From an uncultured Ruminococcus sp. (GTDB taxonomy: Bacteria > Bacillota > Clostridia > Oscillospirales > Acutalibacteraceae): a stretch of 37,880 nucleotides of DNA. The notes under the pieces are model-generated. The model had not been told where the DNA came from. It saw only the letters and a list, made by a program, of their open reading frames with translations, and searched no databases. Shown piece by piece: positions 8,275 through 17,200 of this stretch (its first letter is position 1; every line of letters begins with the position of its first letter). The stretch covers positions 1-37,880 of the forward strand of contig CACZYP010000014.1 of the NCBI GenBank assembly GCA_902785425.1, in the 5' to 3' direction. The position numbers were made by a program, and so were the translations under genes.

Positions 8275-8991
8275 ATGAACGTTTACGAAACAAAAACGAT
8301 GGGCGAGAGGATCAGCGGCAACCCGTATGTCGGCAGAGGTATCGTTTCCGGTATGACGGCAGACGGCAAGAAGGCAGCAGTTGCCTACTTCATCATGGGC
8401 AGAAGCGACAACAGCCGCAACAGAATTTTCGTTGAGAACGGCGATGAGGTCATCATTCACCCGTATGACGCAAGCAAGGTGGAGGATCCTTCTCTCATCA
8501 TCTATTCGCCTATCAGAAAGACAGGCAATAATCTTATCGCAACGAACGGCGATCAGACAGATACGATCTACGATTTCGTAAAGGACGGCAAGAGCTTTGA
8601 AGAAGCGCTCGAAACACGCTGCTTTGAGCCGGACGGCCCGAACTGGACTCCCCGTATCAGCACAATGCTCACATTCGGCGAGAAGCTTACATACAAGATG
8701 AGCATTCTCAAGAGCGCAGATCCCGAGGGCACAGAGTGCAACCGCTACACCTACAGCTACACAGCGCTTGCAGGTCTCGGCCACTTTATCCACACATATA
8801 TCACCGACGGCAACCCGATCCCTACATTCTGCGGCGAGCCTGAGCGTGTATCTGTTCCGAACGATATCGACGAATTCACAAACGACATCTGGAACAACCT
8901 CAACGAGCAGAACAAGATCGCTATCTACGTAAGATTTACAGATCTTGAAACAGGCAAAGTTGAGAACAGAATGATAAACAAATATAACTAA
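8275..8991 (+). CDS. purO: PurO-type IMP cyclohydrolase
   Basis: IMP cyclohydrolase of the PurO-like family (first known from archaea), which would close FAICAR to IMP, the last step of the pathway. The N-terminal GNPYVGRGIV, YFIMGRSDNSRNR and the later FEPDGPNWTPRIS fit this family. Its 238 residues are somewhat longer than archaeal PurO (about 200). Context supports the call: it follows purN by 17 bp, and the cluster's AICAR transformylase lacks a cyclohydrolase domain, so a separate one is needed. ATG 8275 follows AAGGAG by seven bases. The frame is open upstream to 8197, but that part overlaps purN. Confidence 0.85.
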   Translation: MNVYETKTMGERISGNPYVGRGIVSGMTADGKKAAVAYFIMGRSDNSRNRIFVENGDEVIIHPYDASKVEDPSLIIYSPIRKTGNNLIATNGDQTDTIYDFVKDGKSFEEALETRCFEPDGPNWTPRISTMLTFGEKLTYKMSILKSADPEGTECNRYTYSYTALAGLGHFIHTYITDGNPIPTFCGEPERVSVPNDIDEFTNDIWNNLNEQNKIAIYVRFTDLETGKVENRMINKYN

Positions 8992-8993
8992 TC

Positions 8994-9127
8994 AATGTGG
9001 AATGTGGAAAGTGGAGTGTGGAATGAATGAAGCTGCTGCGCAGCTTGAATTGATAAGCGATCATAAAATCAACTCGCCGAAGGCGAGTTCCGCAATTCCA
9101 CTTTCGACATTCCACTTTCCACATTTA
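8994..9127. repeat. Hairpin-cassette element, copy 3 (GTGGAATG-type arms)
   Basis: Left arm: ATGTGGAATGTGGAAAGTGG units, then the cassette AAGCTGC-TGC-GCAGCTT (9030-9046). Right arm: cassette AACTCGCC-GAA-GGCGAGTT (9071-9089), then CCGCAATTCCAC and TTCCACATT-type units complementary to the left arm. The middle is very short (about 24 bases), so the conserved core seen in other copies is absent. It fills the gap between purO and purB and is probably transcribed with them. Confidence 0.72.
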
Positions 9128-9144
9128 TAAAAGGGGCAGCAGAT

Positions 9145-10578
9145 ATGTCAGATAAAAACCGTTACATTTCTCCTTTTTCGACAAGATATGCGAGCGAGGA
9201 AATGCAGTATATTTTTTCGGAAACATTTAAGTTTACAACGTGGCACCGTCTTTGGATCGCTCTTGCTAAGGCAGAGAAGAAGGCAGGCCTCGATATTACA
9301 GACGAGCAGATAGCAGAGCTTGAAAAGTACAGAGATATCATCGACTTTGAAACAGCGGAAGCTCGTGAAAAGGAAGTTCGCCACGACGTTATGTCTCACG
9401 TTTACGCTTACGGCAAGCAGTGCCCGAAGGCTGAGGCTATCATTCACCTCGGCGCAACATCGTGCTATGTAGGCGACAACACGGACGTTATCATTCTCAG
9501 AGAAGCGTCAAAGCTCGTTCTTAAAAAGTGCGCACAGGTAATTAAAAACCTCTCCGCATTTGCAGATGAGTACAAGGCTCTTCCGTGCCTTGCTTACACT
9601 CACCTCCAGCCCGCACAGCTCACAACTGTTGGTAAGCGTGCAACGCTCTGGATGTATGAGCTTATTTCCGATATCGAAAACCTTGAGTTCCAGCTTTCAA
9701 AGCTCAAGCTTCTCGGCTCCAAGGGTACAACAGGTACTCAGGCAAGCTTTATGGAGCTTTTTGCAGGCGACGAGTCAAAGGTAAAGCTCGTTGAAGACCT
9801 CATCGCAGAGGAGATGGGCTTTGACAGCGTAGTTGCCGTTTCGGGTCAGACATATTCCCGTAAGACAGACGCTTACTTCCTTTCCGCACTTTCAGGTATC
9901 GCTCAGAGCGCATACAAGTTCTCCAACGACCTGAGAATCCTCCAGTCGTTTGAAGAGATGGAAGAGCCGTTCGAGAAGAAGCAGATCGGATCGAGCGCAA
10001 TGCCCTACAAGCGCAACCCGATGAGAAGCGAGAGGATCTCCTCACTCGCACGCTACGTTATCGTTGATTCCCTTAACCCCGGTCTCACAGCAGGCACACA
10101 GTGGTTCGAGAGAACGCTCGACGACAGCGCAAACAAGAGGATCTCCGTTGCAGAGGCATTCCTTGCAGTGGATTCTATCCTCAATATCTATATCAACATC
10201 ACAAACGGACTTGTTGTAAACGACAAGGTCGTTACACGCCGTGTTATGGAAAAACTTCCGTTCATGGCAACAGAGAACATCATGATGAAGGCTGTTAAGA
10301 ACGGCGGCAACCGTCAGGAGCTTCATGAGCTTCTTCGTCAGCACAGCCACGCTGCTGCTGCAAGAGTAAAGCGTGAGGACGGCGTAAACGATCTTATCGA
10401 CAGGATCGCTGCCGATCCTGCGTTCCCCGTAACGAAGGAAGAGATCGTAAGCGAGCTTGATCCGATCCTCTATGTCGGCAGAAGCGTATCTCAGGTAAAC
10501 GAGTTTAACGCAAACGAGGCGAAGCCCGTTCTCGACAGACTTTACGAGGGCGATATCGAGTCCGAATTGAAGGTATAA
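9145..10578 (+). CDS. purB: Adenylosuccinate lyase PurB
   Basis: Fumarase/aspartase-superfamily lyase acting twice in purine synthesis: SAICAR to AICAR, and adenylosuccinate to AMP. The signature loop SSAMPYKRNPMRSERI (the family's SSxMPxKxNxxxxE) is intact, as are the catalytic-region HLGATSCYVGDN and THLQPAQLTTVGKR. Its 477 residues are typical of the larger, eukaryote-like PurB found in many Clostridia. ATG 9145 follows AAGGGG by nine bases. The ribosome site lies just past the right arm of a repeat element. The next gene starts four bases after the stop. Confidence 0.95.
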   Translation: MSDKNRYISPFSTRYASEEMQYIFSETFKFTTWHRLWIALAKAEKKAGLDITDEQIAELEKYRDIIDFETAEAREKEVRHDVMSHVYAYGKQCPKAEAIIHLGATSCYVGDNTDVIILREASKLVLKKCAQVIKNLSAFADEYKALPCLAYTHLQPAQLTTVGKRATLWMYELISDIENLEFQLSKLKLLGSKGTTGTQASFMELFAGDESKVKLVEDLIAEEMGFDSVVAVSGQTYSRKTDAYFLSALSGIAQSAYKFSNDLRILQSFEEMEEPFEKKQIGSSAMPYKRNPMRSERISSLARYVIVDSLNPGLTAGTQWFERTLDDSANKRISVAEAFLAVDSILNIYINITNGLVVNDKVVTRRVMEKLPFMATENIMMKAVKNGGNRQELHELLRQHSHAAAARVKREDGVNDLIDRIAADPAFPVTKEEIVSELDPILYVGRSVSQVNEFNANEAKPVLDRLYEGDIESELKV

Positions 10579-10582
10579 TACA

Positions 10583-11140
10583 ATGAAAGAACTTGAAACA
10601 GAACGACTGCTTCTGAGAAAAGTCAGAGTAGATGACGCAGAACCGCTTTTTTACAATATTACAAGCAGCGACGCAGTAACAAGATATCTTACGTGGCACA
10701 CGCACCGCTCGATATCGGACACGGTGGCTTACGTTGATTTCTGCCTTGAAGATTACAAAAATCTCCGCTGCTACCGCTGGGCGATAGAGCTTAAAGAAAC
10801 AGGCGACGTTATCGGCATGATAGATGTTGTCGGCTTCAACGAGGGCGAACCTGAGATAGGCTACATGCTCGCCGAAAAGGAGTGGGGCTGCGGCTACATG
10901 ACCGAAGCGCTCACTGCCGTTCTCCGCTATCTGATGTTTGAAGAGGGCTTCAAAACTGTTTTCGCAAGAGCGGATAACGAGAACATCGGCAGCAACCGTG
11001 TTCTTGAAAAATGCGGCTTTCACTTTGTCAGTCAGGCAGAAGAACCCGTTTCACAGTCAAAACCCGAAATTGCAACGGTAAACAAATACCGTATAAATAA
11101 AAAATACAGCGAATTTTTGGAAAGGGAAGATAACCAATGA
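10583..11140 (+). CDS. GNAT-family N-acetyltransferase (RimJ/RimL-like)
   Basis: 185-residue acetyltransferase of the GNAT superfamily. It begins with the typical LETERLLLRKV strand, has the acetyl-CoA-binding EKEWGCGYMTEAL (the family Q/RxxGxG/A region), and ends with the NIGSNRVLEKCGF motif. Such proteins acetylate an amine on a protein N-terminus or a small molecule; the target is unknown. It is locked into the operon: it starts four bases after purB, and its stop overlaps the purH start (ATGA). No purine step needs an acetyltransferase, so its presence is notable. Confidence 0.85.
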   Translation: MKELETERLLLRKVRVDDAEPLFYNITSSDAVTRYLTWHTHRSISDTVAYVDFCLEDYKNLRCYRWAIELKETGDVIGMIDVVGFNEGEPEIGYMLAEKEWGCGYMTEALTAVLRYLMFEEGFKTVFARADNENIGSNRVLEKCGFHFVSQAEEPVSQSKPEIATVNKYRINKKYSEFLEREDNQ

Positions 11141-12321
11141 AAGAATTTGAACTGAAATATGGCTGTAACCCGAATCAGAAGCCGTCCAAGATCTTTATGC
11201 ACGACGGCTCGGAGCTTCCGATCGAGATCCTCAACGGCAAGCCCGGCTACATCAATTTCCTTGACGCATTCAACAGCTATCAGCTCGTAAAGGAGATCAA
11301 GGAGGCAACGGGTATGTGCGCAGCTACAAGCTTCAAGCACGTTTCCCCGACATCTGCCGCAGTTGGCAGAAAGCTCCCCGAAAAGCTCAAGAAGGCTTGC
11401 TTCGTTGACGATATCGAGGGCCTTGACGATTCTCCCCTTGCATGCGCATACGCCCGTGCAAGAGGTACAGACAGAATGTCCTCTTTCGGCGACTGGATCG
11501 CTCTTTCCGATGTTTGCGACGTAACAACGGCTATGCTCGTAAAGCGTGAGGTATCCGACGGCATCATCGCTCCCGGTTATGAGCCGGAGGCTCTGGAGAT
11601 CCTCAAGAGCAAGAAGAAGGGCAACTACAACATCGTTAAGATCGACGAGAACTACAAGCCCGACCCGATCGAGCGCAAGCAGGTTTACGGCATCACGTTC
11701 GAGCAGGGCAGAAACGAGTTCAAGATCAACAACGAGCTTCTTGAAAACGTTGTAACGGAGAACAAGAACATTCCCGACGACGCAAAGATCGATCTTATCA
11801 TTGCGCTCATCACACTTAAGTACACACAGTCCAACTCCGTATGCTTCGCAGTTGACGGTCAGGCTATCGGTGTAGGCGCAGGTCAGCAGTCGAGAATCCA
11901 CTGCACACGTCTTGCAGGCAGCAAGGCTGATATCTGGCATCTCCGTCAGCATGACAAGGTGATCAACCTTCCTTTCCTTGACACACTCGGCAGACCCGAC
12001 AGAGATAACGTTATCGACGTTTACATCTCCGACGACGATGAGGACGTACTCGGCGACGACGTATGGCAGCAGTACTTCAAGACACGCCCCGAGCCGCTCA
12101 CAAGGGAAGAGAAGAAGGAATATCTCTCGAAGATCACAGGCGTTGCACTCGGCAGTGACGCATTCTTCCCGTTCGGCGACAACATCGAGCGTGCAAGAAG
12201 AAGCGGCGTTTCGTACATCGCACAGCCCGGCGGCTCTATCCGTGACGACAACGTTATCGAGGCTGCAAACAAGTACGATATGGCAATGGTCTTCACAAAG
12301 ATGAGACTGTTCCACCACTAA
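11137..12321 (+). CDS. purH: Stand-alone AICAR transformylase (PurH C-terminal type)
   Basis: Phosphoribosylaminoimidazolecarboxamide formyltransferase: adds the 10-formyl-THF formyl group to AICAR. It begins at LKYGCNPNQKPS, where the transformylase domain of bifunctional PurH begins, and has no N-terminal MGS-like IMP cyclohydrolase domain. The catalytic Lys-His pair is visible at K67-H68 (SFKHVSPTSAA), and the later AVDGQAIGVGAGQQSRIHC and QPGGSIRDD motifs are intact. Its 394 residues match the known single-domain form. Translation is coupled to the acetyltransferase through an ATGA overlap. Together with PurO it replaces the usual two-domain enzyme. Confidence 0.93.
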   Translation: MKEFELKYGCNPNQKPSKIFMHDGSELPIEILNGKPGYINFLDAFNSYQLVKEIKEATGMCAATSFKHVSPTSAAVGRKLPEKLKKACFVDDIEGLDDSPLACAYARARGTDRMSSFGDWIALSDVCDVTTAMLVKREVSDGIIAPGYEPEALEILKSKKKGNYNIVKIDENYKPDPIERKQVYGITFEQGRNEFKINNELLENVVTENKNIPDDAKIDLIIALITLKYTQSNSVCFAVDGQAIGVGAGQQSRIHCTRLAGSKADIWHLRQHDKVINLPFLDTLGRPDRDNVIDVYISDDDEDVLGDDVWQQYFKTRPEPLTREEKKEYLSKITGVALGSDAFFPFGDNIERARRSGVSYIAQPGGSIRDDNVIEAANKYDMAMVFTKMRLFHH

Positions 12322-12370
12322 TTATAAATTTTCTTCAACGATTCTGCTTCCGGACTTTCAGAGTTCTTTA

Positions 12371-12566
12371 ATAATTGATAATTGACAATGGACAATGGAC
12401 AATTGCGGAACTCGCCTGCGGCGAGTTGTATTAGTATTAGTTTTTTGCAAAGTTTAACTTTAATTGCTGACGATAGATAACTGTTAAGTTTGAAAACACT
12501 AATACAAAATCAAGCGGCGCAGCCGCTTCCGCAATTGTCAATTATCACTTGTCCATTGTCAATTGT
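12371..12566. repeat. Hairpin-cassette element, copy 4 (most complete)
   Basis: Left arm: ATTGACAATGGACAATGG units, ATTGCGG and the cassette AACTCGCC-TGC-GGCGAGTT (12409-12427). Core of about 80 bp beginning GTATTAGTATTAG and ending ACTAATAC. Right end: cassette AAGCGGC-GCA-GCCGCTT (12512-12528), CCGCAATTGTCA and TTGTCCATTGTCAATTG units complementary to the left arm. The core matches the minus-strand cores of the copies at 124-304 and 35424-35708. It lies between purH and purD. Confidence 0.78.
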
Positions 12567-12602
12567 TCTTACTTTTCCGACAGCAGAAAAGTTGAAATAA
12601 TA

Positions 12603-12658
12603 CCGTACAGACCTGATACCACACCTGTGTAAGAATGTGGCGTGCTGCGTCTGTGCGG
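12603..12658 (+). promoter_or_regulatory. Long leader hairpin upstream of purD
   Basis: CCGTACAGAC (12603-12612) pairs with GTCTGTGCGG (12649-12658), ten base pairs with one G-T wobble, enclosing a CCACAC / GTGG inner stem. It is followed by a TTTTGCCGTTTT stretch and then, about 30 bases on, the AGGAGG of purD. It could be a terminator or attenuator; no known riboswitch was recognised. Confidence 0.4.
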
Positions 12659-12703
12659 TTTTGCCGTTTTCTAAAAATACAGCAAAAATAGGAGGAGATC
12701 CCC

Positions 12704-13975
12704 ATGAAAATTATGGTAATAGGCGGCGGCGGACGTGAGCATGCCATTATCAAGGCTCTCAAAAAAAGCCCCAAATGTGAAAAGATCTGGGCGCTGCCCG
12801 GCAACGGCGGCATCGCAGCAGACGCAGAGTGCGTTAATATAGGCGCAACGGATATTGCTGCGATCGTTGAATTTGCAAAGAGCAACCCCGTTGATTTTGC
12901 AGTAGTAGCTCCCGACGATCCGCTCGTTCTCGGCTGCGTTGACGAGCTTTCAAAGCTCGGAATCCCCTGCTTCGGCCCGAAGGCAAATGCCGCTATCATC
13001 GAGGGCAGCAAGGTGTTCTCAAAGAACATGATGAAGCAGTTCGGTATCCCCACAGCGGAGTATGAAGTATTCGACGATATGGATAAGGCGCTCGAATATC
13101 TCAAAACCGCACCGATCCCGACAGTTATCAAGGCTGACGGTCTTGCACTCGGCAAGGGCGTTATCATTGCAGAAACAAGAGAGGACGCAGAAGCTGCCGT
13201 TCGCTCTATGATGGAGGACAAGGTGTTCGGCGAAAGCGGAAGTCGTGTCGTTATCGAGGAGTTCCTTACAGGTCCCGAGGTTTCCGTTCTTTCGTTTACA
13301 GACGGAAAGACAGTTGTTCCGATGGTATCGAGCATGGATCACAAGCGTGCTCTTGACGGCGACAAGGGTCTCAACACGGGCGGCATGGGTACGGTAGCAC
13401 CGAACCCGTATTACACAGATAAGGTAGCTGCCGAATGCATGGAAAAGATCTTCCTGCCGACAGTGAACGCAATGAATTCTCTCGGCAGAGCATTCAAGGG
13501 CTGCCTTTACTTCGGCCTTATGATCACGGAAAAAGGCCCGAAGGTTATAGAATACAACTGCCGTTTCGGCGATCCCGAAACACAGGTCGTTCTTCCGCTG
13601 CTTGAAAGCGATCTTCTTGAGATCATGCTCGCAGTTGCAGAGGAAAGACTCGACGCTTCTCAGGTGAAATTTGCAGACAAGAGCGCATGCTGCGTAGTTC
13701 TTGCATCGAACGGTTACCCGAAGAAGTACGACAAGGGCTTTGAGATTACAATAGGCGAGCTTGCGGACAATGCAGATTTCTACATTGCAGGCGCAAAGCT
13801 TGAAAACGGCAAGCTTCTCACAAACGGCGGCCGTGTATTGAACGTTGTTGCAACAGCCGCTACGCTCAAAGAAGCAGTAGCCGACGCATACAAAGCCTCA
13901 AAGAACATCACCTTTGAAAACGCATACTGTCGTACAGATATCGGACAGAAAGCGCTTGCTGCAATTGACAATTAA
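12704..13975 (+). CDS. purD: Phosphoribosylamine-glycine ligase PurD
   Basis: GAR synthetase, an ATP-grasp ligase joining glycine to phosphoribosylamine, the second step of the pathway. The N-terminal MVIGGGGREHAI, PDDPLVLGCVDEL, the ATP-grasp VIKADGLALGKGV, the RALDGDKGLNTGGMG loop and the metal-binding EYNCRFGDPETQ are all clear. The length of 423 residues is normal. ATG 12704 follows AGGAGG closely. Oddly, the last codons (AIDN, stop) are written by repeat-like sequence: a perfect 13 bp palindrome covers the stop codon. Confidence 0.96.
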   Translation: MKIMVIGGGGREHAIIKALKKSPKCEKIWALPGNGGIAADAECVNIGATDIAAIVEFAKSNPVDFAVVAPDDPLVLGCVDELSKLGIPCFGPKANAAIIEGSKVFSKNMMKQFGIPTAEYEVFDDMDKALEYLKTAPIPTVIKADGLALGKGVIIAETREDAEAAVRSMMEDKVFGESGSRVVIEEFLTGPEVSVLSFTDGKTVVPMVSSMDHKRALDGDKGLNTGGMGTVAPNPYYTDKVAAECMEKIFLPTVNAMNSLGRAFKGCLYFGLMITEKGPKVIEYNCRFGDPETQVVLPLLESDLLEIMLAVAEERLDASQVKFADKSACCVVLASNGYPKKYDKGFEITIGELADNADFYIAGAKLENGKLLTNGGRVLNVVATAATLKEAVADAYKASKNITFENAYCRTDIGQKALAAIDN

Positions 13976-13987
13976 ATTGTCAATTGC
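13961..13987. repeat. Perfect 13 bp palindrome across the purD stop codon
   Basis: GCAATTGACAATT (13961-13973) and AATTGTCAATTGC (13975-13987) are exact inverted copies with one base between them. The TAA of purD (13973-13975) sits at the centre. The units are the same as those in the arms of the hairpin-cassette elements, and another element starts directly afterwards. Confidence 0.7.
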
Positions 13988-13989
13988 AG

Positions 13990-14180
13990 AATTGAACATG
14001 GAAAATTGAAAATGGAAAATTGCGGAGTCGCTGCGCTCCTGATTTATATTGGCGTATTCAAATACAATACTTATCTTCAGGCAGCGAATTAATGCACGGC
14101 TTTATGTTGACTTATACGATCAAACTCGCCGAAGGCGAGTTCCGCAATTGTCCAATGTCAATTATCGATTGTCGATTATA
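13990..14180. repeat. Hairpin-cassette element, copy 5 (mixed arms)
   Basis: Left arm: GGAAAATTG units, TTGCGG and the cassette GGAGTCGCTGCGCTCC (14024-14039). Right end: cassette AACTCGCC-GAA-GGCGAGTT (14123-14141), CCGCAATTGTCC and GTCAATTATCGATTG-like units. The left arm is of the GGAAAATT type and the right of the GACAATTG type, so they do not pair as well as in copies 1, 3 and 4. The core on the minus strand shares ATTCGCTG, AAGATAA and AATATAA blocks with copy 7. It lies between purD and purL. Confidence 0.7.
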
Positions 14181-14218
14181 AACTTGCTCCACACTCAATT
14201 AAAAGGGAGGAAATACTG

Positions 14219-17200
14219 TTGGTTTACAGAATTTTCGTAGAAAAAAAGCCCGAGCTTGCTCACGAGGCAAACGCACTTTGCAATGATCTCAGAACGCTTC
14301 TCGGTATTACAGAGCTTGAAAAAATAAGACTTCTCAACCGCTACGATGCGGACAATATCGAAAAGGAGCTTTTCGATTACTCCGTTAAGACGGTTTTCTC
14401 CGAGCCTCAGCTCGATATAGTTTCACAGGAGCTTCCCGAAGCTGACGGCGCAGTAGTTTTTGCTGTTGAGCCGCTTCCGGGTCAGTTCGATCAGAGAGCA
14501 GATTCCGCCGCTCAGTGTATCCAGATCATCTCGCAGGGCGAGCGTCCGCTCGTAAAAACTGCAAAGGTCTACATGCTTTTCGGAGATCTTTCGGACGAGC
14601 AGATCGAGCAGATCAAAAAGTACGTTATCAACCCCGTAGAATGCCGTGAAGCTTCTCTTGAAAAGCTCGATACGCTCGTATCGAAGTACGACATTCCCAC
14701 AGAGGTAGAAACACTCGACGGCTTCAACGCACTCGATGAGTCGGGTCTTGAAGAGTTCCTCAAGCAGAAGGGTCTTGCAATGGATCTTGACGATCTCAAA
14801 TTCTGCCAGGCTTACTTCAGAAGCGAGGACAGAGATCCCACTATCACAGAGATCAAGATGATCGACACATACTGGTCGGATCACTGCCGTCATACGACAT
14901 TCCTTACAACTATCGACAATGCAGAGTTTGAAGACGAGCTTCTTCAGAGCGCATATAACGAATATATCGAGCTTCGCAAAAAGCTCGGCAGAACGAAGCC
15001 GATCAACCTTATGGATATCGCAACGATCGGCGCAAGATATCTCAAGCAGACAGGCAAGCTCGATAAGCTTGACGAGTCGGAAGAGATCAACGCCTGCACC
15101 GTAAAGATCAAGGTAGATGCAGACGGAAAGCAGGAGGACTGGCTGCTCCTGTTCAAGAACGAGACGCACAACCACCCGACAGAGATCGAGCCTTTCGGCG
15201 GCGCTGCAACATGTATCGGCGGCGCTATCAGAGATCCGCTTTCGGGACGTTCATATGTATACGGCGCTATGCGTGTTACGGGCGCCGCTGATCCGCTCAA
15301 ACCCGTTAACGAGACGATGGAGGGCAAGCTTCCGCAGAGAAAGATCGTTACAACGGCAGCAGCAGGCTACAGCTCCTACGGCAACCAGATCGGTCTTGCA
15401 ACGGGTCAGGTAGACGAGATCTATCATGACGGATACGCTGCAAAGAGACTTGAGATCGGTGCGGTTGTTGCAGCAGCTCCCGCCGAGAATGTTCGCAGAG
15501 AGCGCCCCGAGCCGGGTGACATCATTATCCTCCTCGGCGGCAGAACAGGCCGTGACGGCTGCGGTGGCGCTACGGGTTCTTCTAAGTCTCATACGCTCCA
15601 GTCTCTTGAAAGCTGCGGCGCAGAGGTTCAGAAGGGTAATGCTCCCGAAGAAAGAAAGCTTCAGAGACTTTTCAGAAACAAGGAAGCCTCTCTTCTCATC
15701 AAGCGCTGCAACGACTTCGGTGCAGGCGGTGTTTCCGTTGCTATCGGTGAGCTTGCAGACGGTCTGGAGATCGACCTCAACGCAGTTCCGAAGAAGTACG
15801 ACGGTCTTGACGGCACAGAGCTTGCTATCAGTGAATCGCAGGAGAGAATGGCTGTTGTTGTAGAGCCTAAGGACGCACAGCGCTTTATGGAGATCGCAGC
15901 AAGCGAAAACCTTGAATCTACGGTAGTTGCTGTAGTTAAGGAAGAGCCTCGTCTCGTTATGAAGTGGAACGGCAAGAGCATTGTTGATATCTCCCGTGAG
16001 TTCCTTAACTCAAACGGCGCAGAGAAGCATATAGTTATCACTCCCGAAGCTCCCAAGAGCTACAAGCGTGAAGTAAACGGCACATTCACAGAGCTTTACA
16101 AGAAGCTCGCAGACGACCTCAACGTTTGCTCGAAGAGAGGTCTTTCCGAGCGCTTTGACTCCACTATCGGTGCAGGCACGGTTCTCATGCCGTTCGGCGG
16201 AAAGAATCAGATCACTCCGTCGCAGGCTATGGCACAGAAGATCTCTATGGAAGAAAAGCACACGGATTCCTGCTCCGTTATGGCATGGGGCTACAACCCG
16301 TTCGTAACTGAAAAAAGCCCGTATCACGGCGCTTATCTTGCAGTTGTTGAGTCTATCTCGAAGCTCGTTGCATCGGGTGCGTCTTTCGAGGACGTTTACC
16401 TGACATTCCAGGAGTATTTTGAGCGTCCGAACCGTGACGGCAAGCGCTGGGGCAAGCCTCTTTCGGCACTTCTCGGCGCACTTAAAGCTCAGATCGATCT
16501 CGGCTGCGGTTCTATCGGCGGTAAGGACTCAATGTCCGGTTCGTTTGAATCTCTCGACGTTCCTCCGACGCTCGTATCCTTCGCAGTTACGACTGATAAA
16601 ACACAGAATATCGTATCGAACGAGTTCAAGGCAGCAGGTCACAGAGTTGTGCTCATCAAGCCCGAATATGACGAGAACGAGCTTCCGAAGCCCGAATCTC
16701 TCATGGCTGTATACGAGCAGGTAACGAAGCTTCTCAGAAGCGGCAGCGCAGTTACGGCTTACACTCCGACATACGGCGGTGTTGCAGAGGCTGTTATGAA
16801 GATGGCATTCGGCAACGACATCGGCTTTGCTTTCGATGATGGCGTTACGCTCGACGAGATATTCGGCTACAACTACGGTGCATTTATCCTTGAACTTAAA
16901 GACAATACAGAGTGCGGTAAGCTGATCGGTACAACATCTTCCGACGGTGCGCTCAAACTCGGCGGCGAATCGGTAACTCTTACAGAGCTTCTCGATACAT
17001 ACGAGAACAAGCTTGAACCTGTTTATTCCTGCAACATCAAGATGGAAGAAACAGCTATACCGACATTCAATTACAGCGCAAAATCCTACGGCTGCCCCGT
17101 TATCAGAACGGCGAAGCCGAAGGTCATCATTCCCGTATTCCCCGGCACAAACTGCGAATTTGATACAGCAAAGGTGCTCAGAGACGCAGGCGCAGATCCG

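Noticed and set aside
11032-12318. 428-codon open frame on the minus strand
   Set aside because: Antisense to purH; low-complexity composition and no family motif.
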